This document shows positions 6,916 to 15,566 of a stretch of 64,000 bases of DNA, piece after piece. The stretch spans positions 57,599-121,598 of the forward strand of contig CANHQP010000002.1 of NCBI GenBank assembly GCA_947462925.1, read 5' to 3'. The notes under the pieces were generated by a model. That model saw only the letters and a program-made list of their open reading frames with translations. It searched no databases and had not been told where the DNA came from. Each line of letters starts with the position of its first letter. Within the stretch, counting starts at the first letter, position 1. This DNA comes from Flavobacteriia bacterium (GTDB lineage Bacteria > Bacteroidota > Bacteroidia > Flavobacteriales_D > Crocinitomicaceae). The position numbers and the translations under genes were made by a program.

Positions 6916-9357
6916 ATGAAGAAAAAATTACTCTCTCTTGGATTGGCCATTTTATTTGGTGGTTTTTCTTTGCAGGCGCAGCAAGATTTGAAGGTTTTGG
7001 AAAAACATGCCGTCAATAAGTATACGCCTACGCATACCATTACTCCTCCAAACATGGATGAAATCAAAGCCGAAGATTTGGCCCGAGATAAAAATGGAAT
7101 GTTTTACAGAATTGGTGTAGCTTCAGATGCTAATATTACACCAATGAGTGCGGGACTTTGGTCGACACTTCCAAACGGTGATAGATTATGGCAATTGAAG
7201 GTAAAAGCAACAGGTGCAGAAGCATTGAGTTTTCTTTTTTCGACATTTAAATTATATGACAATGCCTCTTTTTGGGTACAAGACATGCAAGGAAAAGCCT
7301 TGTATAAAACCTTAACAAAATCTGACGTTTTGGATCATTTTCAACAACATGTTGAATTGTGTTTTGGCGATGAAATGGTTTTGAATTTATTGGAGCCAGC
7401 AGGAACGAAAGCTTCGGAATTTTACTTAGATCAAATCATGTATGGTTACCGTTCTACTGGAAATCCGAATGTGAATAAAATCAACGAATCTGATGCTTGT
7501 CAAGTCAATGTAAATTGTACTCCAGAAGGAAGTAACTGGCAAGATGAAAAACGAGGAATTGCCAGAATTTTGGTGGTTGATGGAAACCAACAAGGATGGT
7601 GTTCTGGAACATTAATCAACAATGCGGCACAAGATTGTAAGCCTTATTTTTTAACAGCTTTACATTGCGGTGTAACTTCTACCACTGCGAACTTCAATCA
7701 GTGGAAATTTTACTTCAGATACGAAGCAACTGCTTGTACAAATCCAAGTACTGTTGGAACGTTGGCAAACAATGTAATTACTGGTTGCGTAAAAAAAGCA
7801 ACATCTAACGATGGTGGAGGAGACAGTGGATCTGATTTTTTATTGGTTCAACTAGGTTCAGCGGCCAATGAAGCGGCAACGATTACCACTTTGAAAAGTG
7901 CCAATTTCAATGCATATTGGAATGGATGGGATGCAAATAATACAGCATCTAACAATGGTGTAAGTATTCATCATCCTTCTGGAGACATTAAAAAGATTTC
8001 TGCCTATACCACAAATACCACAACAAGCGGTTGGAATGGAAATGGAGTTCAATCTCACTGGCAATTGGTTTGGTCTGCAACTACAAATGGACACGGTGTG
8101 ACAGAGGGAGGCTCTTCTGGTTCCCCATTGTTTAATTACAACGGTGGAAATTCAAGAGTAATCGGAACATTAACAGGAGGAAGTTCTTACTGTAATGCAA
8201 CATCATCACCTGATTTTTATGGAAAAATGTCTTACCACTGGCAATCAAACACAACTTCAGGAAATATTCCTTTGAAAAACTTCTTAGATCCTGCAAATTC
8301 AGGTTTATTGGTTTTGAATGGTTCTGCAGATCCTTGTACTGTTGTTTCTGCGCCTCCAGTGGCTAATTTCTCTGGAAATCCAATTACAGTTACTTCTGGT
8401 GGAACTGTTTCTTTTACAGATTTGTCAAGCAATGCACCAACTTCTTGGTCTTGGACCATTTCTGGAACTGCTGGGACAAATTGGAGTTATACAGGTGGAA
8501 CATCTGCAACTTCTCAAAATCCACAAGTAATTTTCACAACAGTTGGTCAATATACGGTGACTCTAACTGCAACAAACGGTTTTGGTTCAGATGGTGAAAC
8601 AAAAACGAATTACATCACAGTAACGGCTGCTGCGGTAGGACCATGTGCTGCAACTTCTAATGCTTGTACTTACGAGTCTATTAACAATGTTACTTTAGGT
8701 TCGATTAACAATACCACGGCTTGTACAAATTATGGTGATTACACCAATCAATCAACGGTTTTAGTAAAAGGTCAATCCTACACTGCTTCAATCATTCCGC
8801 AAGCGCAAGGAAATGTTGGTTCAGCATACACCAATGATGAAATTGCTATTTACATTGATTGGAATAACAACAACAGTTTTACAGATGCTGGAGAAAGAGT
8901 TGGTTATGTGTTGGTAGCAACTGGATGGAGTAATCAATTTACTTTCACAGTTCCTGCAACGGCTACGGTTGGTACATTGAGAATGAGATGTAGAATTTCT
9001 TATTTGACTGATGAAGGTCCAATTGACCCATGTGGAACAACGACAGATGGTGAAGTTGAAGATTATTCAGTAGTTGTTCAAGCAGCTGGAACAAATAGCA
9101 TCGATGAAAACAATGTGTTGGTAAACGTCAATGTTTTCCCAAATCCAGTGAATGACCAATTGACAATTGATTTGACAAGTGTAAATGAATCTGTAAATGT
9201 GATGGTTTATGACATGACAGGTAAATTATTGAAGAGCATTGAAAACCAAATCGGAAATAAATTGGAAATCAATACTGCATCTTTGTCAAGAGGAATGTAT
9301 CAAGTAGTTTTGAAATCTGCTTCTGCACAATCAATTCAGAGAGTGATTAAGCAATAA
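6916..9357 (+). CDS. Secreted trypsin-like serine protease, T9SS type A
   Basis: An 813-residue exoprotein. The signal peptide (MKKKLLSLGLAILFGGFSLQAQ) fixes the start at 6916; the frame opens 42 bases earlier. A lysyl-endopeptidase-like protease domain follows, with triad residues H250 (LTALHCG), D307 (GSDFLLVQL) and S401 (GGSSGSPLF). Then come a PKD domain (about 480-565), a GEVED domain (about 575-722, ending DGEVEDYSV) and a T9SS type A sorting domain (about 725-813, VFPNPVNDQLTI). It should be exported by Sec and then T9SS and digest external protein. Cleavage specificity is not decided by what I see. A bidirectional terminator follows. Confidence 0.93.
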   Translation: MKKKLLSLGLAILFGGFSLQAQQDLKVLEKHAVNKYTPTHTITPPNMDEIKAEDLARDKNGMFYRIGVASDANITPMSAGLWSTLPNGDRLWQLKVKATGAEALSFLFSTFKLYDNASFWVQDMQGKALYKTLTKSDVLDHFQQHVELCFGDEMVLNLLEPAGTKASEFYLDQIMYGYRSTGNPNVNKINESDACQVNVNCTPEGSNWQDEKRGIARILVVDGNQQGWCSGTLINNAAQDCKPYFLTALHCGVTSTTANFNQWKFYFRYEATACTNPSTVGTLANNVITGCVKKATSNDGGGDSGSDFLLVQLGSAANEAATITTLKSANFNAYWNGWDANNTASNNGVSIHHPSGDIKKISAYTTNTTTSGWNGNGVQSHWQLVWSATTNGHGVTEGGSSGSPLFNYNGGNSRVIGTLTGGSSYCNATSSPDFYGKMSYHWQSNTTSGNIPLKNFLDPANSGLLVLNGSADPCTVVSAPPVANFSGNPITVTSGGTVSFTDLSSNAPTSWSWTISGTAGTNWSYTGGTSATSQNPQVIFTTVGQYTVTLTATNGFGSDGETKTNYITVTAAAVGPCAATSNACTYESINNVTLGSINNTTACTNYGDYTNQSTVLVKGQSYTASIIPQAQGNVGSAYTNDEIAIYIDWNNNNSFTDAGERVGYVLVATGWSNQFTFTVPATATVGTLRMRCRISYLTDEGPIDPCGTTTDGEVEDYSVVVQAAGTNSIDENNVLVNVNVFPNPVNDQLTIDLTSVNESVNVMVYDMTGKLLKSIENQIGNKLEINTASLSRGMYQVVLKSASAQSIQRVIKQ

Positions 9358-9377
9358 GAAAAACTTTCATAAATTTC

Positions 9378-9408
9378 AAAGGCGACTGGATTTCTCTAGT
9401 CGCCTTTT
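9378..9408. terminator. Bidirectional intrinsic terminator
   Basis: AAAGGCGACT and AGTCGCCTTT form a perfect 10-bp stem around a 10-base loop, with T residues following on the plus strand and again on the minus strand. It lies between the convergent protease and OmpA-like genes and can serve both. Confidence 0.85.
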
Positions 9409-9433
9409 TGGTTTTTACAGCAGCCTTTTGATT

Positions 9434-10111
9434 CTACTTTTTCAAGATTTGAATCTCGGTACGTCTGTTTTGTTGTTTGCCTGAAGTGCTTGTGTTTTCT
9501 GCAATAGGTCTCGTTTTACCATATCCGATGGCAATCATTTGTTTTTCAGAAACACCTTTCGAAATCAAGTATGTTTTGACAGCATTTGCGCGGTCTTTAG
9601 AAAGTTGTAAATTCATTAGATCATCGCCATCACTGTCTGTATGGCCACCAATTTCGATTTGCATCGTTGGTTTTCTTTTGAGAAAATCAGCTACTAAATT
9701 CAGCGATGGAAAACTGGATGATTGAATCACTGCTTTAGACGTTTCAAATTTCAAGTCCTGCAAAGTAAATTCCTCAGGAAGTTCATAATAAACATGCAAT
9801 TTCATCTCTTGAAAAGCCTCACCCGGACCCAAAGTTGGGATTTCTAAAGTGTTGTAATCTTGTTCTTCACCAACGCTAGAAACCTTAATATCATAAGTGT
9901 CACCACAAGGCAATTGAACAACAAAAACTCCTTTTGCATTGCTAATTCCTGAAAAGACTTTGTGGTTTTTCTTTCCGTAGAATACAATTTTGTCTCCTGC
10001 GTAAGGTTTTTTGTTAAGGTCGGTTACCAACACTTCTACTGGAGCAAAACAAGATTGCGCGAAAATTCCAATTTGTGAAATTAAAGCGAAGGTTAAAATG
10101 AGCGTTTTCAT
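9434..10111 (-). CDS. OmpA-family protein
   Basis: A 225-residue protein with a signal peptide (MKTLILTFALISQIGIFAQS). An Ig-like or carboxypeptidase-regulatory-like domain (about 25-105; VEVLVTDLNKKPYAGDKIVFYG) is followed by an OmpA-like peptidoglycan-binding domain (about 125-225). The motif GGHTDSDGDD, the DRANAVKTYL helix and the terminal NRRTEIQI are canonical. It probably sits in the periplasm or outer membrane and tethers it to peptidoglycan. No lipobox is visible. It is a single gene that converges on the protease gene. Confidence 0.88.
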   Translation of the reverse strand: MKTLILTFALISQIGIFAQSCFAPVEVLVTDLNKKPYAGDKIVFYGKKNHKVFSGISNAKGVFVVQLPCGDTYDIKVSSVGEEQDYNTLEIPTLGPGEAFQEMKLHVYYELPEEFTLQDLKFETSKAVIQSSSFPSLNLVADFLKRKPTMQIEIGGHTDSDGDDLMNLQLSKDRANAVKTYLISKGVSEKQMIAIGYGKTRPIAENTSTSGKQQNRRTEIQILKK

Positions 10112-10177
10112 ACTGTTACTTTTTCTATTTTCAGGGGAATACCTAGAAACAAAAAAAGTAACAGAGAAAATTGAAAA

Positions 10178-10972
10178 TTATAATGATTTCGTTCGACCAC
10201 CATCAACAGGAACGTTAATCCCATTGACATAACTCGCTGCAGGCGAAGCTAAAAAAGCAATCACATTGGCAGTTTCTTCTGGTTCAGCAATTCTTCCCAT
10301 TGGAGATTCCGCAGCCATTTCTTCGAAAATACTTTCAACAGATTCATTTGTTTTAGCAGATTTTGTTTCTGCAATCGATTGCAAACGAATGGTATTTGTT
10401 GCGCCCGGCAAGACATTATTTACCGTAATATTGAACGGAGCCAATTCAGTTGCTAATGTTTTACTCCAGTTCGCAACGGCAGCGCGAATGGTATTTGAAA
10501 CACCTAAATTAGGCAAAGGTTGTTTTACGCTAGTTGAAATAACATTAATGATTCTGCCATATCCATTTGTTTTCATAATTGGATAAAGCGCCTGAACAAG
10601 AATGTGATTACAAATTAAATGTTGGGTAAAAGCATCATAAAATTCAGAAACTTCTGCATCTTTAATCGGACCACCTTTTGGACCACCTGTATTGTTTACT
10701 AGAATGTGACAGTTTCCTCCCTTTGAAATCCATTGTTCGATGGAAGTTTTCAAAGCATCAGGTTTAGCAAAATCAGCGCAGATGTATGAATGAACTTGAT
10801 TTTCAGCAGTTGAAAGCTCATTTTTTACAGCATTCAATTTAGCTTCATTTCGAGCAACAAGAACAATATTTGCGCCTAATTCAGCCATTTGAATTGCGGT
10901 TGCTTTTCCAATTCCTTGTGTACTGCCACAAACGATGGCAGTTTTACCTCTTAAGTCCATGATGTTTTTCAT
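10178..10972 (-). CDS. SDR family oxidoreductase with atypical active site
   Basis: A 264-residue short-chain dehydrogenase/reductase. The start at 10970-10972 (MKNIMDLRGKTAIVCGSTQ) is chosen because the dinucleotide-binding strand begins just after it. CGSTQGIG is the nucleotide-binding glycine motif; NNTGGPKGG and VNNVLPGATNT are also SDR features. The catalytic Y-x3-K is missing: where it is expected the sequence reads LGVSNTIRAAVANWSKTLA. This matches a known divergent BKR-like SDR group that lacks the canonical tetrad. Substrate is unknown, and activity as an oxidoreductase is uncertain. Confidence 0.85.
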   Translation of the reverse strand: MKNIMDLRGKTAIVCGSTQGIGKATAIQMAELGANIVLVARNEAKLNAVKNELSTAENQVHSYICADFAKPDALKTSIEQWISKGGNCHILVNNTGGPKGGPIKDAEVSEFYDAFTQHLICNHILVQALYPIMKTNGYGRIINVISTSVKQPLPNLGVSNTIRAAVANWSKTLATELAPFNITVNNVLPGATNTIRLQSIAETKSAKTNESVESIFEEMAAESPMGRIAEPEETANVIAFLASPAASYVNGINVPVDGGRTKSL

Positions 10973-11211
10973 AGGGCGAAGATAAAGAAACACTTTCATT
11001 ATTTGAAATAGGATGTTAATATTTCGGAAAATAAATACATTATTCAAAATAAAAAAATGCTTGTTTAAATTTACCAAACATGCTTTTTAACCAATAGATT
11101 AGTTGAAGAAGATTGATGTTTTTTATTCAAATTTTTATGAATTGATGTTTAGGAATTCAAGTTTGTTAATGTTTTGTTAAGTGCAATGGTGAAATATCCC
11201 TAAAATTCTCT

Positions 11212-11219
11212 TATTTTTG
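11212..11219 (+). promoter_or_regulatory. Candidate minus-7 box for the FN3 exoprotein gene
   Basis: TATTTTTG fits TAnnTTTG, 20 bases before the ATG at 11239, followed by an A-rich leader. No clear TTTG lies 17-23 bases upstream. The 265-base gap from 10973 to 11238 holds nothing else I can identify. Confidence 0.45.
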
Positions 11220-11238
11220 CGTAAACAAAAAACAATTT

Positions 11239-14200
11239 ATGATGAAAAATTTACTTTACCTGAAGAGGTATGGAGGTGCAATTTTGCTCTTTCTCTCTTT
11301 GCTGAGTTCGTACAATGTGTCGGCTCAGTGTGCATTTGGGGACAATCAGTACCCGTTTGTAGAATTTGACGCTCCAACAACAAATGGGGAAACAGTTACA
11401 ATAGCTACAAATAATTTTTACGGCGAGTACGGAATAGTTAATTTGTTTTCAACTGCCAGTGTTTACGAATTAAACATTGATTTAGGGGGTTATGTTACAG
11501 TATTTGATGCAACTAATACTGCGGTGGCTTTTGGGCCTGTCCCATTTAGTTTCACTCCTCCTGCTGATGGAACTTACCATTTGCAATGGAATGCTGATGC
11601 TGCGTGTGGAACTGGATTTGATAATCTTGTAACTAGCGTAACTTTAACTGGTGCTTCAAGTGCTTGTACTAACCCTGCTTTGGCTGGTACTACAACTTCG
11701 TCTTCTGCTGGTGCATGTTTAAATCAACCATTTACTTTGTCATTGACTGGCGCTTCTAATGGTTCTGGTTTAACTTACCAATGGCAATCTTCTGCAGATG
11801 GTGTGACGTATACTGATATCGCTTCTGCGACAAATACTACTTTGTCAGCAACTCAAACTGCTTTAACTTATTACCAATGTATCGTAACTTGTTCAGCTGG
11901 TACGCCTGCGACTTCTGTTGCAGTTTCTGTACCAATGAATTCGTTCTTGGATTGCTACTGCGAAAGTGCGGCAAATTACACTGGTGATGAAGATATTTTC
12001 AATGTTACTTTGGGAACATTAAATAACACTTCTGATTGTTTAACAACTGGAACTGGTGCTTCTGTATTGAATAAATATTCTGATTTTACAGATGTTACTG
12101 CTCCAGTATTGTCAAGAACAGTTTCTTATCCTGTGTCTCTAGAAATTGGAACTTGTGGTGGTGATTATGACAATATGTCTAAAGTATTTATTGATTTCAA
12201 CCAAGATGGTACTTTTGATGCTACTGAAGAAGCTTATGTTTCAACTGCATTCACAAATGGACCTCACGTTGAAACAGGAGCTATTACAATTCCTTTGACT
12301 GCGACTTTAGGAATTACTAAAATGAGAGTTATCAATACAGAAGAAACAGATCCTTCGTTTATTTCTGCTTGTGGAACTTTCAATTACGGTGAAACTGAAG
12401 ATTACTTTGTAGAAATTGGTGCAGCTCCATCATGTGTTCAACCAACCGCCCTTACTTGGGTTGAAGGTACTACAACAACTGCAGATATTACTTGGACTGC
12501 TGGTGGTACTGAAACTGAGTGGGAAGTTGAATATGGTCCTGTTGGATTTACTCCAGGTTCAGGTACTATCGTGAACGTAACAACAACTCCTTCAACAACA
12601 CTTTCTTCATTGACAGCTAATACTTTCTACACAGTTTATGTGAAAGCTATTTGTTCTACAACTTCTGAATCAAACAATTCAATCGGTGTTAATTTCAACA
12701 CTTACGGATTCGGTCAATATATTGATTCTGATAATGGTTGTTCAACTTTCACGGATATTTCTACAACTGGTACAAATTTAAATTTGGTTGATGATTCTAA
12801 TGTTGGTCTTGTTTTACCATTCCCATTTTTCTATCAAAGCGCAATCGTAAACAATATCAATGTTTCAAATAACGGATATGTTTTATTGAATACTTTGACT
12901 GGGACTTTCGGATATGATATGACTAACAGTACTAATGGTTTATATCCATTCGTTCAAGATTTAGGAACAGCGATTGCTCCAGCAGGTGTTTACCAACAAA
13001 CTGTAGGTACTGCTCCAAACCGCAAATACATCATCCAATGGAATGATTTGCAACATTATGTTGGATTTGGACAAGTTGCTACCAATGATGGTGCTACTTT
13101 TCAATTGGTAATTGAAGAGGCTACAATGGAATTTTATTACTTGTACAATGACGTAATGATGGGAACTCCAACATGGGACAATGGTGCTGATGCTGAAATT
13201 GGAATTCGTGGAACTCAAAACATTGATGTTTCATTGAATAACAGTGATTATCTATCTGACAATTCTTGTGTTCACTTTTTCTATACAGATTGTCCAAAAC
13301 CTTTGAGTGTTGCTTTCAGTAATATCGTTACTGATGAGTTTAGCATGGACTGGGTTGCTGGTCTTTCTAATGAAACTCAATGGAGCGTTGAATACGGTCC
13401 AACAGGATTTACTCCGGGTTCTGGAAGTTTATTGACTAACATCGCTAACTCAGAACAACAAATTCCAAACTTGACTCCTTTGACTACATATGATGTATAC
13501 ATCTATGCAAATTGTGCGAATGGTGAAACAAGTGTTCCATTGATTGCTTCAGTACAAACAAAACCTTTGTGTGCTGATCCAACAAACTTGGCTGGAATTA
13601 CAGCTGCTGATTCTGTATTTGCATCTTGGAACTGGACACAAAATATTTCACCAGTTACTGGATTTAACTTACAATACGGTAATGCTGGATTTGATTTGTA
13701 TACAGGTACTGAAGTTCTTGCAAATGGTGCAAACTTTACAGATACAATCGTAAATACTACAGTTTTTGTTTCAGGTGTTTCTTATGACATGTATGTTCAA
13801 TCTGTATGTGGTACTGATACTTCAAATTATGTTGGTCCATATACATTCACAATGCCGTTGACAAATGACTTAGTTTGTGGTGCTGAAAACTTGAATGTTA
13901 ATGGTACAGTTTACACATTTACTAATGTGGGTGCTACTGTATCTAACTCAGTTGTATCAAACCAAGAGCAATCAATTGCTCCTCCTGTTACTGGTGGTCA
14001 AACTACTACTGGATGGGGTGATAATCAAATTTCTTCTTCAACTTGGTTTACATTCCAAGCGCCTGCTAGTGGTCAAGTGAGAATTTCTGGAACTAACGTT
14101 GGATTTGATGGTCAAATGGCTGTTTATTCAGTTGGTAACTGTGCACAATTCTCTACTTTCAGCTTATTGGCTGCAAATGACAATGAAATCGGTGGAACGA

Positions 14201-15081
14201 GCTTTGCTCCAAACTTTACAGTTTGTGGATTAACTCCTGGTGCTACTTATTACTTGATGCATGATTCTTATTATTCTTGGAATACAGGAAACTACTCTGT
14301 GAAAATTACGCCAATTTCTGTAGAAGCTGGTACAGCGACAGGTACGTTGACTCAAATCTGTACTGGTGACACAACAAACTTGTTCACTACAATTACAGGA
14401 AATGACAATGGTGGTGCTTGGATTCCAGTAATTCCTTCTATCTCATTGGCACAAGATTCATTATTTGCTTCTGCAGGTTTGGCTTACCAAACTTTCGAAT
14501 TCGAATACAGAATGGTTGATGGTTGTGCTTACGATTCTATCGTAACAAGTGTACAAGTTTTCGCTCCTTCAACTGCAGGAACTGATGGTTCTTTAGTAGT
14601 TTGTCGTAACGAGCCTTTCAACTTGCTTGAAGGTTTGGGTGGAACTGCTGACTTAGATGGTACTTGGTACAACCCAACTCTTGGAACTGTTCCTAACGGA
14701 AATGTAATTGCAGACAATTTCCCAGGTCAATACAACTACAAATATGTTGTAGGAAATGGTGTTTGTCCTAATGATACAGCAGTTGTAATCGTTGCAGTAC
14801 AATCTTGTAACTACCTTGGATTAAATGAAACTTCATTAGAAGGATTCAGCTTATATCCAAACCCAACTGAAGGAATGGTTTACATTTCTTACTCAGGTTC
14901 AAACGAGGTGTACAACTATGAAGTATTGGATTTGAATGGTCGCAAAGTGGCTAACAAAGAAAATGCTATCAACGGTTCATCAGTAACTGAAATTAATTTG
15001 AATAACGTTGAAAATGGAATCTACATGATTCGTGTTTACAACGGTTCAGCTGAGAAAACTTTCCGAGTTGTCGTGAAATAA
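11239..15081 (+). CDS. Large secreted FN3/GEVED protein, T9SS type A
   Basis: A 1280-residue exoprotein; ATG 11239 or the adjacent ATG 11242 may start it. The signal peptide ends near SAQC. Domains in order: Ig-like (about 141-231), GEVED (about 250-394, GETEDYFVEI), FN3 (about 398-490), a nidogen- or lectin-like beta domain (about 490-680), FN3 (about 684-775), FN3 (about 776-870), a pre-peptidase-like domain with GYNSWNTGNYSV-type ending (about 880-1030), and a T9SS type A sorting domain (about 1194-1280, LYPNPTEGMVYI). No catalytic motif is seen; adhesion is the likely role. Two FN3 units share EYGP(V/T)GFTPGSG, so they arose by internal duplication. Confidence 0.88.
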   Translation: MMKNLLYLKRYGGAILLFLSLLSSYNVSAQCAFGDNQYPFVEFDAPTTNGETVTIATNNFYGEYGIVNLFSTASVYELNIDLGGYVTVFDATNTAVAFGPVPFSFTPPADGTYHLQWNADAACGTGFDNLVTSVTLTGASSACTNPALAGTTTSSSAGACLNQPFTLSLTGASNGSGLTYQWQSSADGVTYTDIASATNTTLSATQTALTYYQCIVTCSAGTPATSVAVSVPMNSFLDCYCESAANYTGDEDIFNVTLGTLNNTSDCLTTGTGASVLNKYSDFTDVTAPVLSRTVSYPVSLEIGTCGGDYDNMSKVFIDFNQDGTFDATEEAYVSTAFTNGPHVETGAITIPLTATLGITKMRVINTEETDPSFISACGTFNYGETEDYFVEIGAAPSCVQPTALTWVEGTTTTADITWTAGGTETEWEVEYGPVGFTPGSGTIVNVTTTPSTTLSSLTANTFYTVYVKAICSTTSESNNSIGVNFNTYGFGQYIDSDNGCSTFTDISTTGTNLNLVDDSNVGLVLPFPFFYQSAIVNNINVSNNGYVLLNTLTGTFGYDMTNSTNGLYPFVQDLGTAIAPAGVYQQTVGTAPNRKYIIQWNDLQHYVGFGQVATNDGATFQLVIEEATMEFYYLYNDVMMGTPTWDNGADAEIGIRGTQNIDVSLNNSDYLSDNSCVHFFYTDCPKPLSVAFSNIVTDEFSMDWVAGLSNETQWSVEYGPTGFTPGSGSLLTNIANSEQQIPNLTPLTTYDVYIYANCANGETSVPLIASVQTKPLCADPTNLAGITAADSVFASWNWTQNISPVTGFNLQYGNAGFDLYTGTEVLANGANFTDTIVNTTVFVSGVSYDMYVQSVCGTDTSNYVGPYTFTMPLTNDLVCGAENLNVNGTVYTFTNVGATVSNSVVSNQEQSIAPPVTGGQTTTGWGDNQISSSTWFTFQAPASGQVRISGTNVGFDGQMAVYSVGNCAQFSTFSLLAANDNEIGGTSFAPNFTVCGLTPGATYYLMHDSYYSWNTGNYSVKITPISVEAGTATGTLTQICTGDTTNLFTTITGNDNGGAWIPVIPSISLAQDSLFASAGLAYQTFEFEYRMVDGCAYDSIVTSVQVFAPSTAGTDGSLVVCRNEPFNLLEGLGGTADLDGTWYNPTLGTVPNGNVIADNFPGQYNYKYVVGNGVCPNDTAVVIVAVQSCNYLGLNETSLEGFSLYPNPTEGMVYISYSGSNEVYNYEVLDLNGRKVANKENAINGSSVTEINLNNVENGIYMIRVYNGSAEKTFRVVVK

Positions 15082-15097
15082 TCTTAGATAAACTTTC

Positions 15098-15138
15098 AAA
15101 AAAAAGGCGGTCAATTAAGTTTGATCGCCTTTTTTTTT
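15098..15138 (+). terminator. Intrinsic terminator after the FN3 exoprotein gene
   Basis: GGCGGTCAA (15106-15114) pairs with TTGATCGCC (15121-15129) with one G-T pair and a six-base loop. It is flanked by eight A residues before and nine T residues after. A textbook intrinsic terminator. Confidence 0.88.
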
Positions 15139-15566
15139 AGACCCGCTTTGCTATTAGACCAAAGACATTAGACCCGTTGCTTCGCAACTATTAGACAAGA
15201 TCAATTTTGTTACTTCGCAACTTTAAGATGAATGTAAAAGCTGAATAAAATCAAAGTCTTAATATCCTAATATCCTAACATCTTAACATCTTAATGTCTT
15301 AAAATAAAAGACCCGCTTCGCTATAAGATTTTAAGAGACGTTGCTGCGCAACCTTAAGACGTTCATTTAAGACGTTCATTTTTCAGTTGGGGCGCAATGC
15401 ATTGCGCCCCAACTGAAATTAATCTCGTAACGTTTTAAAATCCAAAAAAAATTCGTTTCGCTATTAGACAAGATTAATGAATATTGCCTTGCAATATTAA
15501 GATGAATATAAAACCGAAGAAAATCAAAGTCTAATGTCTTCTGTCTTCTGTCTCCAGTCTAAATGT
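15139..15566. repeat. Hairpin-rich intergenic repeat tract
   Basis: This 428-base gap has no gene. It repeats the theme GACCCG-hairpin-TATTAGAC: GCTTTGC, GTTGCTTCGCAAC, GCTTCGC, GTTGCTGCGCAAC and decayed GTTACTTCGCAAC each sit beside TTAGAC, TTAAGAC or TATAAGAT. An eight-base unit, TAA(T/C)(A/G)TC(C/T), is repeated five times at 15260-15299. An AATATTGC-CTT-GCAATATT hairpin and GTCTTCT-type tandem units lie near the leuS end. It looks like a mosaic of short repeated elements. Confidence 0.6.
15381..15418. repeat. 38-bp perfect palindrome
   Basis: A gapless palindrome centred between 15399 and 15400. Each arm reads TTTCAGTTGGGGCGCAATG. No T-run follows on either strand, so it is not an ordinary terminator, although it lies downstream of both converging transcription units. 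Confidence 0.8.
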
